Source of the DNA: Loxodes magnus
Taxonomy: Eukaryota; Ciliophora; Karyorelictea; Loxodida; Loxodidae
Length of the DNA stretch: 64,000 nt
Assembly: GCA_946699065.1 (NCBI GenBank)
Contig: CAMPDV010000020.1
Span: 1-64,000 of the forward strand
Direction of reading: 5' to 3'
Made by a program: the position numbers and the translations under genes. This document shows, one piece after another, positions 1 through 12,262 of the stretch; the stretch's first letter is position 1, and each line of letters starts with the position of its first letter. The notes beneath the pieces are model-generated. The model searched no databases, was not told the origin of the DNA, and saw only the letters and a program-made list of their open reading frames with translations.

Positions 1-383
1 CATATATCTTTTCTTTGCACCGAGTCGTACGCTTTCTTAATATCAACAAATATTACGAAAACATCTTTTTTGTTCCGTATTGATCATTCCTATACTGTTC
101 TTAGGTTGAAAATTTATAGTGAGCATGATTTTCCTTTTTTAAAGCCATATTAATATTCGCTTTCATCATTATGCAGATATCCTTATAGTTGCTAGAAAAT
201 TCATGCATCTACTATTTTTAAAGCATGATTCAGTAAAGAGATTGGTCTATAATTCATCGGGTTCATCTGTCCTCCTTTTTTGTATATTAATATTATGTAT
301 TATTATTTCATCTCTTAAGGTATTACTCCCTTTTAAATCATCTTAACTATCATTTTACATGTTACTTCTGTTAGTTTTTTCAC
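1..383 (-). CDS. LINE reverse transcriptase, N-terminal part of a copy cut by the window edge
   Basis: On the minus strand with TAR=Q and TGA=W this reads the start of the RT domain: an IYKKGG...NYRPISLL block, then GFKKGKS and the beginning of the DIKKAYDSV block that carries the first catalytic Asp. The 5' end is the truncation junction near 381-388. The rest of the copy lies to the left of the window. Confidence 0.85.
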
Positions 384-664
384 CCGCCTTTTAAGAATTA
401 TTCGAGATTCAAAAATTGAATTAAAGGTTAAGATTGAATATTCATACTTTAAAACCTAACTTCTAACTGTCTATTATATATACAAAAAATTACTTTGGAG
501 AAATATTAAAACTTTTATCTCAAATATCCGTTTTCGCTTTTTCACTGAGAAGTATAAATCTACCTAAAAGCAAATGGTACACTGAAATACTTAACTTTAA
601 GGTTTTCTAGAATATAATTGATTAATAAAACGAAATCGATATAATAAATAAATAAATTTGATTA
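384..664. repeat. Linker between tandem LINE copies
   Basis: About 280 bp of AT-rich DNA lies between the 3' tail of one LINE copy and the truncated 5' end of the next. It recurs at about 2916-3196 and 5448-5728. It has no recognisable coding content and is not part of the LINE reading frame. It is most simply the original 3' flank of the element, amplified together with it. Confidence 0.7.
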
Positions 665-697
665 TAGAGCGCGTAGCACCTCGTTGGTGCGCAGCTC
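623..697 (-). other. LINE 3' tail with hairpin
   Basis: Downstream of the LINE stop codon the minus strand holds an imperfect hairpin at 667-697. The arms are built on GAGC-GCGCACC and GGTGC-CGC-GCTC around an AACGA loop, followed by a TTTATTTATTTATTATA tail. It recurs at +2532 and +5064. Non-LTR elements commonly use a 3' stem-loop for recognition by their own RT, so this is a likely template-recognition structure. A diverged copy of hairpin plus tail lies on the plus strand at about 9384-9442. Confidence 0.6.
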
Positions 698-710
698 TTT
701 AATAAATGTT

Positions 711-2915
711 TCAATACATGTCTATTTCTTCAAGTAAGCCTTCAGGTAATAAAAATTCTTCTCTTATTAGTTCCATATCTTCATCATTTTCTTCTTCAAT
801 ATCTCTTGTTCTTCTGTCTTCTATCTATCTTCGTTTTATTGATTCTTTGTTACAAGCGACCATTATTTTTTTTACATACTTTGCTAATTTTCGTTTCTAA
901 TTCTTTTCTTCTTAATCAAGCTTTTATAAACTCATAAAAACTATCCTTTTCCTGCTCTATAATCTTTTCCTATTTCTTTTTTTTCATTCAATTTTCTTTT
1001 CTAAGTATCCTTTTTTTCTTTTTTCTAATATGTTTTTGATATAATATTTTATTATCAAGTCAGTTTTAGCTCTTTTTTACTCTTCTTAGGTTCTAATGAA
1101 TTTTTCGAATTTTGCCGTACCTCATATTATATCAAATAGTTCCATTCCTTGTCTTTCTACTCCTATTGTTCTTAACTTTCTAATACATATTTATCTACTT
1201 TCTTTGTATTCTGAGCATTTTTCTATGATATGCCTTTCGTTTTCTCTTGCATCATTACAGAAAGGGCATTTGCTTGTCGCAACTAGGTGTCTTTCTTTTA
1301 AACAATCCTGGCTCCCATTACATCTCGTTCTTATTCTAAATATGTAGCATATTTCTTCTTTTCTATTGTATCTCAGGTAGTTGGGTGGTCCTACTACATA
1401 TTCATCAAATCATGTTTTTCTATACTGTAGAGTTGTTATCATTTACTCCATTCTTTCTCTATCTTCTATGTATACTCTATGTTCTCAAATTGCACGATTA
1501 ATGTTTTTCTTCCCTTTTTGATTATTATTACCATCATCTATAAATATATATTTGTCTTCAATTTTTAATTCTAATTTTATTGTCGTGCAGTATTGTTCAG
1601 AAATAAAGTTCTCTTCTTTACTTAGGTCGAACATTAATCCATCTACTGTTTTTCCTTAGTTACCTATTAGTCTGCCTCTTAATCTCAGCGTTTTCTGCCA
1701 TAGGTAATGTTTAAATTTCATAAACTGTAACTCGTATTCTAGCATCTCATTTTACACTTAGAAAGGGGCATCTATGATTGCTCGTAAAGATCTTCTCTAT
1801 ATTATTTCTAATTGTTCCATCACTTATTTTCCTACAAATTATTCACAATATGGGATAACTTCTGTCCCATAGCTGAATACTGAGCTTACGAACGTTTTTA
1901 TCATTATACCTGCGTTATATGGTGTTAATCCCTTATTCATTGTTATTTTACCCAGTATTCATGTTTACATCTTTTATGCTGCTTCTAGTCTGTTCTCCAT
2001 GTGTTTTTCAAAGCTGATGGTTTCTTCTATTATATGCCCTAAGTACTAAAAGGACGTTACTCTTTCGATTCTTAAGTTTCCCACCTCAATAGTATTGCCA
2101 ATATTTTCTCAGTTTCTATTTTCTGCTGCTTTTCATATCATTCATTTTGTTTTATCTGCAATTTCCAGTTTGTATTTTTCTGCCCATGAGGTTAAATTTT
2201 TGATTACTTCCTCTAATTATTCTCATTCACTTATTAAGGCTAGGTCATCTGCATATGCAAAACATCCTGCATATATTTCTTGTGTTCATCCCTCTTCGTT
2301 TTTAAAGTCTATCGTAATTCCTAGCTTTTAATCTTCCAAGCTATGGAGAAGTCTTGCTATTATTAAGTTAAATAGTCTTGGCGACGTTATGCTTCCCTGT
2401 TTTAGTTCTTTATTTGTCGCGAATGATTTTGCTATTTATTCATTGATTTTAAGTTTAATTTCTTCTTCACAGTAGAAGTTTGCTAGCAGTTTAATTATCT
2501 ATTCCGGTACTTTTATATCGTTTAGGATTTATCATATATCTTTTCTTTGCACCGAGTCGTACGCTTTCTTAATATCAACAAATATTACGAAAACATCTTT
2601 TTTGTTCCGTATTGATCATTCCTATACTGTTCTTAGGTTGAAAATTTATAGTGAGCATGATTTTCCTTTTTTAAAGCCATATTAATATTCGCTTTCATCA
2701 TTATGCAGATATCCTTATAGTTGCTAGAAAATTCATGCATCTACTATTTTTAAAGCATGATTCAGTAAAGAGATTGGTCTATAATTCATCGGGTTCATCT
2801 GTCCTCCTTTTTTGTATATTAATATTATGTATTATTATTTCATCTCTTAAGGTATTACTCCCTTTTAAATCATCTTAACTATCATTTTACATGTTACTTC
2901 TGTTAGTTTTTTCAC
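711..2915 (-). CDS. LINE ORF, 5'-truncated copy
   Basis: This frame of about 730 codons is open with TAR=Q and TGA=W and ends at a TGA (711-713). In order it has the RT fingers (IYKKGG, NYRPISLL, GFKKGK), the DIKKAYDSV block (about 2549-2570), the catalytic AYADDLA (RC of 2238-2258), a YLGHIIEE thumb-type block, and a C-terminal zinc motif CPFCNDARENERHIIEKC. The last is the C-x2-C-x8-H-x4-C array seen at the end of many LINE ORF2 proteins. The tail of the protein is acidic. The YADD and KAYD codons are in frame with the stop, which I checked by coordinates. The 5' end is a junction with the linker, so no native start is present. Confidence 0.85.
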
Positions 2916-3242
2916 CCGCCTTTTAAGAATTATTCGAGATTCAAAAATTGAATTAAAGGTTAAGATTGAATATTCATACTTTAAAACCTAACTTCTAACT
3001 GTCTATTATATATACAAAAAATTACTTTGGAGAAATATTAAAACTTTTATCTCAAATATCCGTTTTCGCTTTTTCACTGAGAAGTATAAATCTACCTAAA
3101 AGCAAATGGTACACTGAAATACTTAACTTTAAGGTTTTCTAGAATATAATTGATTAATAAAACGAAATCGATATAATAAATAAATAAATTTGATTATAGA
3201 GCGCGTAGCACCTCGTTGGTGCGCAGCTCTTTAATAAATGTT

Positions 3243-5447
3243 TCAATACATGTCTATTTCTTCAAGTAAGCCTTCAGGTAATAAAAATTCTTCTCTTATT
3301 AGTTCCATATCTTCATCATTTTCTTCTTCAATATCTCTTGTTCTTCTGTCTTCTATCTATCTTCGTTTTATTGATTCTTTGTTACAAGCGACCATTATTT
3401 TTTTTACATACTTTGCTAATTTTCGTTTCTAATTCTTTTCTTCTTAATCAAGCTTTTATAAACTCATAAAAACTATCCTTTTCCTGCTCTATAATCTTTT
3501 CCTATTTCTTTTTTTTCATTCAATTTTCTTTTCTAAGTATCCTTTTTTTCTTTTTTCTAATATGTTTTTGATATAATATTTTATTATCAAGTCAGTTTTA
3601 GCTCTTTTTTACTCTTCTTAGGTTCTAATGAATTTTTCGAATTTTGCCGTACCTCATATTATATCAAATAGTTCCATTCCTTGTCTTTCTACTCCTATTG
3701 TTCTTAACTTTCTAATACATATTTATCTACTTTCTTTGTATTCTGAGCATTTTTCTATGATATGCCTTTCGTTTTCTCTTGCATCATTACAGAAAGGGCA
3801 TTTGCTTGTCGCAACTAGGTGTCTTTCTTTTAAACAATCCTGGCTCCCATTACATCTCGTTCTTATTCTAAATATGTAGCATATTTCTTCTTTTCTATTG
3901 TATCTCAGGTAGTTGGGTGGTCCTACTACATATTCATCAAATCATGTTTTTCTATACTGTAGAGTTGTTATCATTTACTCCATTCTTTCTCTATCTTCTA
4001 TGTATACTCTATGTTCTCAAATTGCACGATTAATGTTTTTCTTCCCTTTTTGATTATTATTACCATCATCTATAAATATATATTTGTCTTCAATTTTTAA
4101 TTCTAATTTTATTGTCGTGCAGTATTGTTCAGAAATAAAGTTCTCTTCTTTACTTAGGTCGAACATTAATCCATCTACTGTTTTTCCTTAGTTACCTATT
4201 AGTCTGCCTCTTAATCTCAGCGTTTTCTGCCATAGGTAATGTTTAAATTTCATAAACTGTAACTCGTATTCTAGCATCTCATTTTACACTTAGAAAGGGG
4301 CATCTATGATTGCTCGTAAAGATCTTCTCTATATTATTTCTAATTGTTCCATCACTTATTTTCCTACAAATTATTCACAATATGGGATAACTTCTGTCCC
4401 ATAGCTGAATACTGAGCTTACGAACGTTTTTATCATTATACCTGCGTTATATGGTGTTAATCCCTTATTCATTGTTATTTTACCCAGTATTCATGTTTAC
4501 ATCTTTTATGCTGCTTCTAGTCTGTTCTCCATGTGTTTTTCAAAGCTGATGGTTTCTTCTATTATATGCCCTAAGTACTAAAAGGACGTTACTCTTTCGA
4601 TTCTTAAGTTTCCCACCTCAATAGTATTGCCAATATTTTCTCAGTTTCTATTTTCTGCTGCTTTTCATATCATTCATTTTGTTTTATCTGCAATTTCCAG
4701 TTTGTATTTTTCTGCCCATGAGGTTAAATTTTTGATTACTTCCTCTAATTATTCTCATTCACTTATTAAGGCTAGGTCATCTGCATATGCAAAACATCCT
4801 GCATATATTTCTTGTGTTCATCCCTCTTCGTTTTTAAAGTCTATCGTAATTCCTAGCTTTTAATCTTCCAAGCTATGGAGAAGTCTTGCTATTATTAAGT
4901 TAAATAGTCTTGGCGACGTTATGCTTCCCTGTTTTAGTTCTTTATTTGTCGCGAATGATTTTGCTATTTATTCATTGATTTTAAGTTTAATTTCTTCTTC
5001 ACAGTAGAAGTTTGCTAGCAGTTTAATTATCTATTCCGGTACTTTTATATCGTTTAGGATTTATCATATATCTTTTCTTTGCACCGAGTCGTACGCTTTC
5101 TTAATATCAACAAATATTACGAAAACATCTTTTTTGTTCCGTATTGATCATTCCTATACTGTTCTTAGGTTGAAAATTTATAGTGAGCATGATTTTCCTT
5201 TTTTAAAGCCATATTAATATTCGCTTTCATCATTATGCAGATATCCTTATAGTTGCTAGAAAATTCATGCATCTACTATTTTTAAAGCATGATTCAGTAA
5301 AGAGATTGGTCTATAATTCATCGGGTTCATCTGTCCTCCTTTTTTGTATATTAATATTATGTATTATTATTTCATCTCTTAAGGTATTACTCCCTTTTAA
5401 ATCATCTTAACTATCATTTTACATGTTACTTCTGTTAGTTTTTTCAC
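3243..5447 (-). CDS. LINE ORF, second 5'-truncated copy
   Basis: This is identical in layout to the copy at 711-2915, shifted by 2,532 bp: YADD at about 4773, the same C-terminal zinc motif, and the same TGA stop. It begins at the same truncation junction near 2,532 x 2 + 383. No inactivating change is seen relative to its neighbours. Confidence 0.85.
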
Positions 5448-5774
5448 CCGCCTTTTAAGAATTATTCGAGATTCAAAAATTGAATTAAAGGTTAAGATTG
5501 AATATTCATACTTTAAAACCTAACTTCTAACTGTCTATTATATATACAAAAAATTACTTTGGAGAAATATTAAAACTTTTATCTCAAATATCCGTTTTCG
5601 CTTTTTCACTGAGAAGTATAAATCTACCTAAAAGCAAATGGTACACTGAAATACTTAACTTTAAGGTTTTCTAGAATATAATTGATTAATAAAACGAAAT
5701 CGATATAATAAATAAATAAATTTGATTATAGAGCGCGTAGCACCTCGTTGGTGCGCAGCTCTTTAATAAATGTT

Positions 5775-8402
5775 TCAATACATGTCTATTTCTTCAAGTA
5801 AGCCTTCAGGTAATAAAAATTCTTCTCTTATTAGTTCCATATCTTCATCATTTTCTTCTTCAATATCTCTTGTTCTTCTGTCTTCTATCTATCTTCGTTT
5901 TATTGATTCTTTGTTACAAGCGACCATTATTTTTTTTACATACTTTGCTAATTTTCGTTTCTAATTCTTTTCTTCTTAATCAAGCTTTTATAAACTCATA
6001 AAAACTATCCTTTTCCTGCTCTATAATCTTTTCCTATTTCTTTTTTTTCATTCAATTTTCTTTTCTAAGTATCCTTTTTTTCTTTTTTCTAATATGTTTT
6101 TGATATAATATTTTATTATCAAGTCAGTTTTAGCTCTTTTTTACTCTTCTTAGGTTCTAATGAATTTTTCGAATTTTGCCGTACCTCATATTATATCAAA
6201 TAGTTTCATTCCTTGTCTTTCTACTCCTATTGTTCTTAACTTTCTAATACATATTTATCTACTTTCTTTGTATTCTGAGCATTTTTCTATGATATGCCTT
6301 TCGTTTTCTCTTGCATCATTACAGAAAGGGCATTTGCTTGTCGCAACTAGGTGTCTTTCTTTTAAACAATCCTGGCTCCCATTACATCTCGTTCTTATTC
6401 TAAATATGTAGCATATTTCTTCTTTTCTATTGTATCTCAGGTAGTTGGGTGGTCCTACTACATATTCATCAAATCATGTTTTTCTATACTGTAGAGTTGT
6501 TATCATTTACTCCATTCTTTCTCTATCTTCTATGTATACTCTATGTTCTCAAATTGCACGATTAATGTTTTTCTTCCCTTTTTGATTATTATTACCATCA
6601 TCTATAAATATATATTTGTCTTCAATTTTTAATTCTAATTTTATTGTCGTGCAGTATTGTTCAGAAATAAAGTTCTCTTCTTTACTTAGGTCGAACATTA
6701 ATCCATCTACTGTTTTTCCTTAGTTACCTATTAGTCTGCCTCTTAATCTCAGCGTTTTCTGCCATAGGTAATGTTTAAATTTCATAAACTGTAACTCGTA
6801 TTCTAGCATCTCATTTTACACTTAGAAAGGGGCATCTATGATTGCTCGTAAAGATCTTCTCTATATTATTTCTAATTGTTCCATCACTTATTTTCCTACA
6901 AATTATTCACAATATGGGATAACTTCTGTCCCATAGCTGAATACTGAGCTTACGAACGTTTTTATCATTATACCTGCGTTATATGGTGTTAATCCCTTAT
7001 TCATTGTTATTTTACCCAGTATTCATGTTTACATCTTTTATGCTGCTTCTAGTCTGTTCTCCATGTGTTTTTCAAAGCTGATGGTTTCTTCTATTATATG
7101 CCCTAAGTACTAAAAGGACGTTACTCTTTCGATTCTTAAGTTTCCCACCTCAATAGTATTGCCAATATTTTCTCAGTTTCTATTTTCTGCTGCTTTTCAT
7201 ATCATTCATTTTGTTTTATCTGCAATTTCCAGTTTGTATTTTTCTGCCCATGAGGTTAAATTTTTGATTACTTCCTCTAATTATTCTCATTCACTTATTA
7301 AGGCTAGGTCATCTGCATATGCAAAACATCCTGCATATATTTCTTGTGTTCATCCCTCTTCGTTTTTAAAGTCTATCGTAATTCCTAGCTTTTAATCTTC
7401 CAAGCTATGGAGAAGTCTTGCTATTATTAAGTTAAATAGTCTTGGCGACGTTATGCTTCCCTGTTTTAGTTCTTTATTTGTCGCGAATGATTTTGCTATT
7501 TATTCATTGATTTTAAGTTTAATTTCTTCTTCACAGTAGAAGTTTGCTAGCAGTTTAATTATCTATTCCGGTACTTTTATATCGTTTAGGATTTATCATA
7601 TATCTTTTCTTTGCACCGAGTCGTACGCTTTCTTAATATCAACAAATATTACGAAAACATCTTTTTTGTTCCGTATTGATCATTCCTATACTGTTCTTAG
7701 GTTGAAAATTTATAGTGAGCATGATTTTCCTTTTTTAAAGCCATATTAATATTCGCTTTCATCATTATGCAGATATCCTTATAGTTGCTAGAAAATTCAT
7801 GCATCTACTATTTTTAAAGCATGATTCAGTAAAGAGATTGGTCTATAATTCATCGGGTTCATCTGTCCTCCTTTTTTGTATATTAATATTATGTATTATT
7901 ATTTCATCTCTTAAGGTATTACTCCCTTTTAAATCATCTTAACTATCATTTTACATGTTACTTCTGTTAGTTTTTTCCCGCCTGCTAATATTGTGCCTAC
8001 CATTATTTCATCAGGTCCTGCAGCTTTTTATTTCGCCAATTAGTAGATGATTTCTCAAATTTCATATTCGTTTACCACTATTTATCTCTTGTTTAAAAAT
8101 TTAGTTGGTAGCGTATTATCGCCATCTTCATACAGTTTCTACAATTCATCCCTGAAAGTATTAACATCTTCTTTTAATAAGGGTATTCATTAATTATTTT
8201 TTCTATTAAGTAAGCTTTTTAGTTTCTTCCTCATATCTGTCAGACTTCTTTTATTTACATTGTCCATAAATAGATTTAGTTAGTTTCTCCAAGTAAAAAG
8301 AATATTTAATTTTTCATGTCTTTTCAAATTTATTAAAATTCTTTTTAGAAATTTCGTTTATGCTGTATGGATGAGGCTACACTTTCTAAAAATTTTGTAC
8401 AT
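5775..8402 (-). CDS. LINE ORF, longest copy (reverse transcriptase and C-terminal zinc motif)
   Basis: A single frame of 875 codons runs from ATG at 8402 to TGA at 5775. Upstream of the truncation point of its sister copies it carries about 140 more codons, including a linker and AGPDEIMVGTIL, the block that precedes the RT fingers in many LINEs. The RT then has IYKKGG, NYRPISLL, GFKKGK, DIKKAYDSV and AYADDLA, followed by the C-terminal C-x2-C-x8-H-x4-C motif. No apurinic or restriction-type endonuclease domain is visible in this frame. It may lie in the frame above (8404-8601), be lost, or be too diverged to see. Its clade cannot be fixed by eye. The copy looks translatable but probably 5'-incomplete. 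Confidence 0.85.
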
Positions 8403-8403
8403 T

Positions 8404-8601
8404 TTATAATTTAAAATCTTTAAAAAAAAATTTCAGCATAGTATTAAGGGTGAAATTGAACGCCAATTTTAATCGCTTTTTTAACTTTCTTGAATACATG
8501 ATAGATGATATAATCATTCTATTTTTCTGGATTCTTGATAAAACAGTTAATTTTTTAATATATTTTTTCTCCAATTTACTTATGGCCTCATCTTTATTCA
8601 A
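8404..8601 (-). CDS. Short basic ORF just upstream of the LINE RT
   Basis: A 65-codon frame starts MNKDEAISKLEKK and is Lys/Arg rich. It sits immediately 5' of the LINE ORF in a different frame, separated by a run of T residues. It could be the end of an upstream LINE domain joined by a frameshift in the homopolymer, or chance. I see no domain. Confidence 0.25.
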   Translation of the reverse strand: MNKDEAISKLEKKYIKKLTVLSRIQKNRMIISSIMYSRKLKKRLKLAFNFTLNTMLKFFFKDFKL

Positions 8602-9059
8602 TTTGGTCTTGCTGCCTTAACGTTAGGAATATGGTGAAAATATTTTAAATTTCTTAAAGCATTAAAAATAAAAAATTTGTAAAAAGAATGCGTATTATTG
8701 ATGAGATAAAATAAGATTTTGCTTCTTAATTTTCTAGCTGTAGAATGAGCTTCAATTACTATTTAGTTGATTTTTTCTTACATAAATAGAAGTTTCTTGA
8801 GCTCTTAATTGGATCTTTGAGTATCTATATATTTTAATTAATACCCGAGTATTTTTTGTAATCAGTATTTATCGAAATATTTCTATAATATCCACTATAA
8901 TATTCTGGGTTAAGAATGTGATAAAATATATAAATTGTCTAAGTTTTCTTGATTCACTATCTAAAAATAGATAACTATCTCAAATTGAATTTAGTACTTT
9001 ATCTATCAACAATATTATGAAGCTGATCAATCTTATAAAGTAAAAGTTATTATATAAAA

Positions 9060-9445
9060 AATTTTAAATTGGGCGGAAAGACCTTTCCTTCAGATGCTGC
9101 TTGGAGGTCCAGCAAGGCAACTAAAAAATGAGCGCAGACGCAGGATAAATCGGAGGAATAGAAACCAATAACAAGAGAAGGAAGATTCAACAAGCTGGAG
9201 AACTTTGAAAATCAGGAGAAAACTTTCTTCATCATAGATCGGGGAAAGATGTACCGGTAATCCCGTATTGCATCCTACGCTTTGGAAGGAAAAATTACAG
9301 GGACGTACTGCAGGAAGAAAAAACAAGGATAGAGAAACACATAATTTTATTTTCGACATTAAATAAAATTAATTTAAAGAGTCATGCACCAACGAGAGTG
9401 CTACGTGCTTTATAATCCAATTTATTTATTTATTATCTAGGAATA
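9060..9445 (+). mobile_element. LINE-tail-bearing remnant, possibly SINE-like
   Basis: This is a patch of GC-richer DNA. On the plus strand it ends in a sequence closely matching the LINE 3' tail: GCACCAACGAG, a diverged right stem arm, then TATAATCCAATTTATTTATTTATT. Upstream of the tail the plus strand has an open frame with the ciliate code (ending in SHAPTRV), but I recognise no domain. It is either the 3' end of a second, opposite-orientation LINE or a non-autonomous element that borrowed the LINE tail. No target-site duplication could be identified. Confidence 0.5.
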
Positions 9446-10157
9446 TCTATGTTTGCATTATATGCTAGAACACCAGAGATAGGATTATATCCGGGATTAG
9501 TTTATTATAGTGGGACTAGAATTCATTGAGCAATCAATGTTAAGATTTTTGATTGAAAATATGTAATTATATATATATAAATATGGTTGCATGCTACTGT
9601 CATTTTGACTTTTAAACTATCCTCAGTGGATAAGGGTGGACAAACCTTAAGAAGGATATGCCTAATCCATTTGGGGTTCTCGTTAGTGTAAAAATCGCGT
9701 GATAGTGGTATACTATTGCAAGACCTTGTTCCAGATTCAATCTTCCTGCCTTCACAAGTCGTACAATAAGATAGAAGATAACATGAATTTACCCATTAAA
9801 GAAATCAAATTTAAAAAGGATTTTGACAATTTTTTCTATTAATGAAATGTATATTGAGAAATAATTTTTCTTTTGCTAAACGAAAGGGATCTAGGATTAT
9901 TAAAAAATACTAAAGGAGTGCTTTTTTTGGTTAAAGAGATATTAAATACTATTCAAATAAATTGTAAGGCAAATCGAGGTTAATTCAATTTTTACCCTAT
10001 CGAATTTGATAATATACTCATCCCTTACTTCCACATGCAAGAAAATAACAAAATCTCAACATCAATATAATATAAATTTATTTATTGGTTTAATGTTATC
10101 CTCCTTTAATTCCAGTTTCATAAATTAAACTTCATTTTTTATCAAAGAATTAAAAAA
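9446..10157. other. No gene recognised
   Basis: AT-rich spacer. A somewhat GC-richer patch at about 9590-9770 is not a recognisable tRNA, snRNA or coding region. It ends in an A-rich leader in front of the CCHC ORF. Confidence 0.4.
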
Positions 10158-11033
10158 ATGGAAGGATTCAAAAGAGGTTTCTACACCACCTCCAAAAAGT
10201 TGGAGAGGAAACCTGAATCCATTCTTGGATAGTCTTCTTACCCTTAACCCTAACCTTTTTCTTAATTCTAACAACCTGAAGAGGAACAGAAACAAGCTCA
10301 GAAGACAACAAATGAGATAACTCCAACCTCATAAGAGAAGCCCAGAAAGCAGATGAAGTCTGCTCTGCACCAGGAGGTCTCAAAGTTTAATCCTTCTGGC
10401 CAGATGAGCATGGAACAGCTCATCAAAGTGGTAATAAACCTCTAGGAAGAGGTTAGGAAACTGAGAAAGGACAATGAGAAACTGATGGAAAAACTTAACC
10501 TAGCGGAAGGAATAGAATCCAGACTTATGTCCTAAGAAAGAGAACTAAGCGCTTTCTGAAACATATCTTAAGACCAGAGTAGCTAATCCTAAAATTAGCT
10601 TCAGAAACAATCTGATATGAATATTAGACTGGAAATACTAGAAAAGAAATTAGATGAACAAAGGGGAGATCCAATGATGATTGAAGAGACCAATAGGAAG
10701 ATTAAGGTTAAACTCCAAAATGTAGTGAAGAAATGTTACTACTGCAATTCGACAGAACACTTATGAAGACACTGCAAGGAATTCCAAAATTTCAAGACGT
10801 AGTACTGGAATAAATAAAGAGCCATACAAACACAGTAGAGGAAGAAAAAACAAATGTAGTGGAGACAAATAAGAGAAAGATTATACTTAAATGAATAAGG
10901 ATACATTTACAAGAGAAAATTTAATTAGAAATATGGCTAGATCCGGAAATGACAAGAGTAATGGGAGGAGTAGAGACATCTAAAACTTTATTTTTAACAC
11001 TGGAGCAATCTGGTGTCCAGCATGAAGAGGTGA
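10158..11033 (+). CDS. Gag-like CCHC zinc-knuckle protein, copy A
   Basis: An intact 291-codon frame runs from ATG at 10158, preceded by a run of A, to TGA at 11031. The N-terminus is Pro/Gln-rich, the middle is a strong coiled coil (a run such as RKLRKDNEKLMEKLN), and the C-terminal half carries one retroviral-type zinc knuckle. Its residues are C193, C196, H201 and C206 (CYYCNSTEHLWRHC), with one Trp inside written as TGA. After the knuckle comes a basic tail with a GYIYKRKF motif that recurs in the ORFs at 22290-23860. Coiled coil plus CCHC is the Gag or ORF1 layout of retroelements, but no protease, RT or integrase is nearby. The region is richer in GC than its surroundings. Confidence 0.75.
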
Positions 11034-11085
11034 AAATCCTCGAAAATTGCTAAACTTAATTTATCCTATTATTATTATTTTTTAT
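11034..11085. repeat. Terminal repeat shared with the 22188-23916 element
   Basis: Read on the minus strand, the 50 bp after the stop of CCHC copy A contain AATAATAATAATAG, then AAGTTTAGCA and GGATTTTC, in the same order and similar spacing as the left terminus of the element at 22188. This links copy A to the same element family. The matching terminus on its other side was not found. Confidence 0.5.
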
Positions 11086-12262
11086 CAAAAAATGTTTGCA
11101 TAATGTATATTTACCCATGTTCTTGTGTTAGTCAAAAAATTATTAAAAAAATAGAAATAAGTTCGGTTGTATATCTTCAAAAGTTTCTAGACAATTCTAA
11201 TTTTAATTTTCCTATTATTAATTTATATTTTTTCAAGTTCTTAATCAAGACCAACATATTTACTGGAGACTATGCTTAATAATTTGCTTTTCTTTAGAAT
11301 TGTAATTAAAATAATTTTTACAATAGCAAAATTTTATTCTACCTTGTTGTGGTAAGCTTGCAAATTAAAAAAAGGTCTTTATTTCTCTTTTAAATAAGGG
11401 ACATAATAAGATATTCCTTGAACAGTCAACAAAAAGAGATGAAACTGTATGTTATACAAGTTTATAGATAAACTAATTAATAATTATACATATAAAAGTA
11501 CCTATTTATGCTTGATGCTTAGATATGCTTATTATACTTAGTATTTTCATTTTGAAAAAGTGCATATAAATCAGTATTTCTTAATATTTATTATTAAAAT
11601 AAGCATCAAGTTATCTAATTTTTTCTAGATACATTTACCTTTTATAATTTTATGAAAGATAAAACTCAGCAAAAATATGCTTGATAATTTAAAGGAAAGT
11701 TTAGTCTATTGAACTATAAAATTTTACATTCTAAAGAATAAGATCTTGTCTATAAGCATAGATAAGTACCCAGATTTATTTAATTAAATCTTTCTTTAAA
11801 TAATCCTGCTTGTGAAATGAAAGTTAGATTTCTTAGGAAAATTAAATGGAATTAAACCATTTTACTTTAATCTAATTTATACTAAATTAAATCCTTATTA
11901 TAAATGCCAAATAATTTACATATATTTGCATAAATCATTAACTATAAAATGAAGATTGTACTTATGAATTATATCTATCTCAACTTATAAATAACTAAGC
12001 AGTTATCTAGTTAAGCATTATTTATTTTTATATTAAATTCTATATAAAACTTTAATCAAAGCAACTCTTCCGTAAGTTTTAACTTCATTTTACATTTCAC
12101 TAGAAATATTAAAAGCTTATGAAAATGGTTTCTATTTAAATAGGAAATTATAACGAATTAAAGTAAAGACCACCTTTAGCAAAGTGATGTTGACAACTGT
12201 TATGAAGTTGAAAATGATAGTTACTTGTATAAATAGCAGATCGTACAATCACATTTAATAAA
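11086..12262. other. No gene recognised
   Basis: Very AT-rich DNA. It includes the presumed promoter region of the gene at 12263. I see no convincing coding frame, RNA gene or repeat. Confidence 0.4.

Larger units (their letters stand above)
1..7976. repeat. Tandem LINE array, 2,532-bp period
   Basis: Positions 1, 2533, 5065 and 7597 begin the same sequence, so three full periods and part of a fourth are present head to tail. Copies are nearly identical; I noticed one substitution, at 6206 (T where the other copies have C). Each unit holds a 5'-truncated minus-strand LINE ORF, its 3' tail hairpin and about 280 bp of non-LINE linker. The last unit departs from the others at about 7976, where it continues into more 5' LINE coding sequence instead of linker. 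The left end runs off the window, so the total copy number is unknown. Confidence 0.97.

Noticed and set aside
706..900. Plus-strand short ORFs at 706, 1096 and 2095 and their +2532 and +5064 copies
   Set aside because: They are antisense shadows of the minus-strand LINE reading frame, low complexity, and depend on standard stop codons.
9090..9359. Minus-strand 89-codon ORF
   Set aside because: Lies within the LINE-tail-bearing remnant, has no domain, and the plus-strand tail structure explains the region better.
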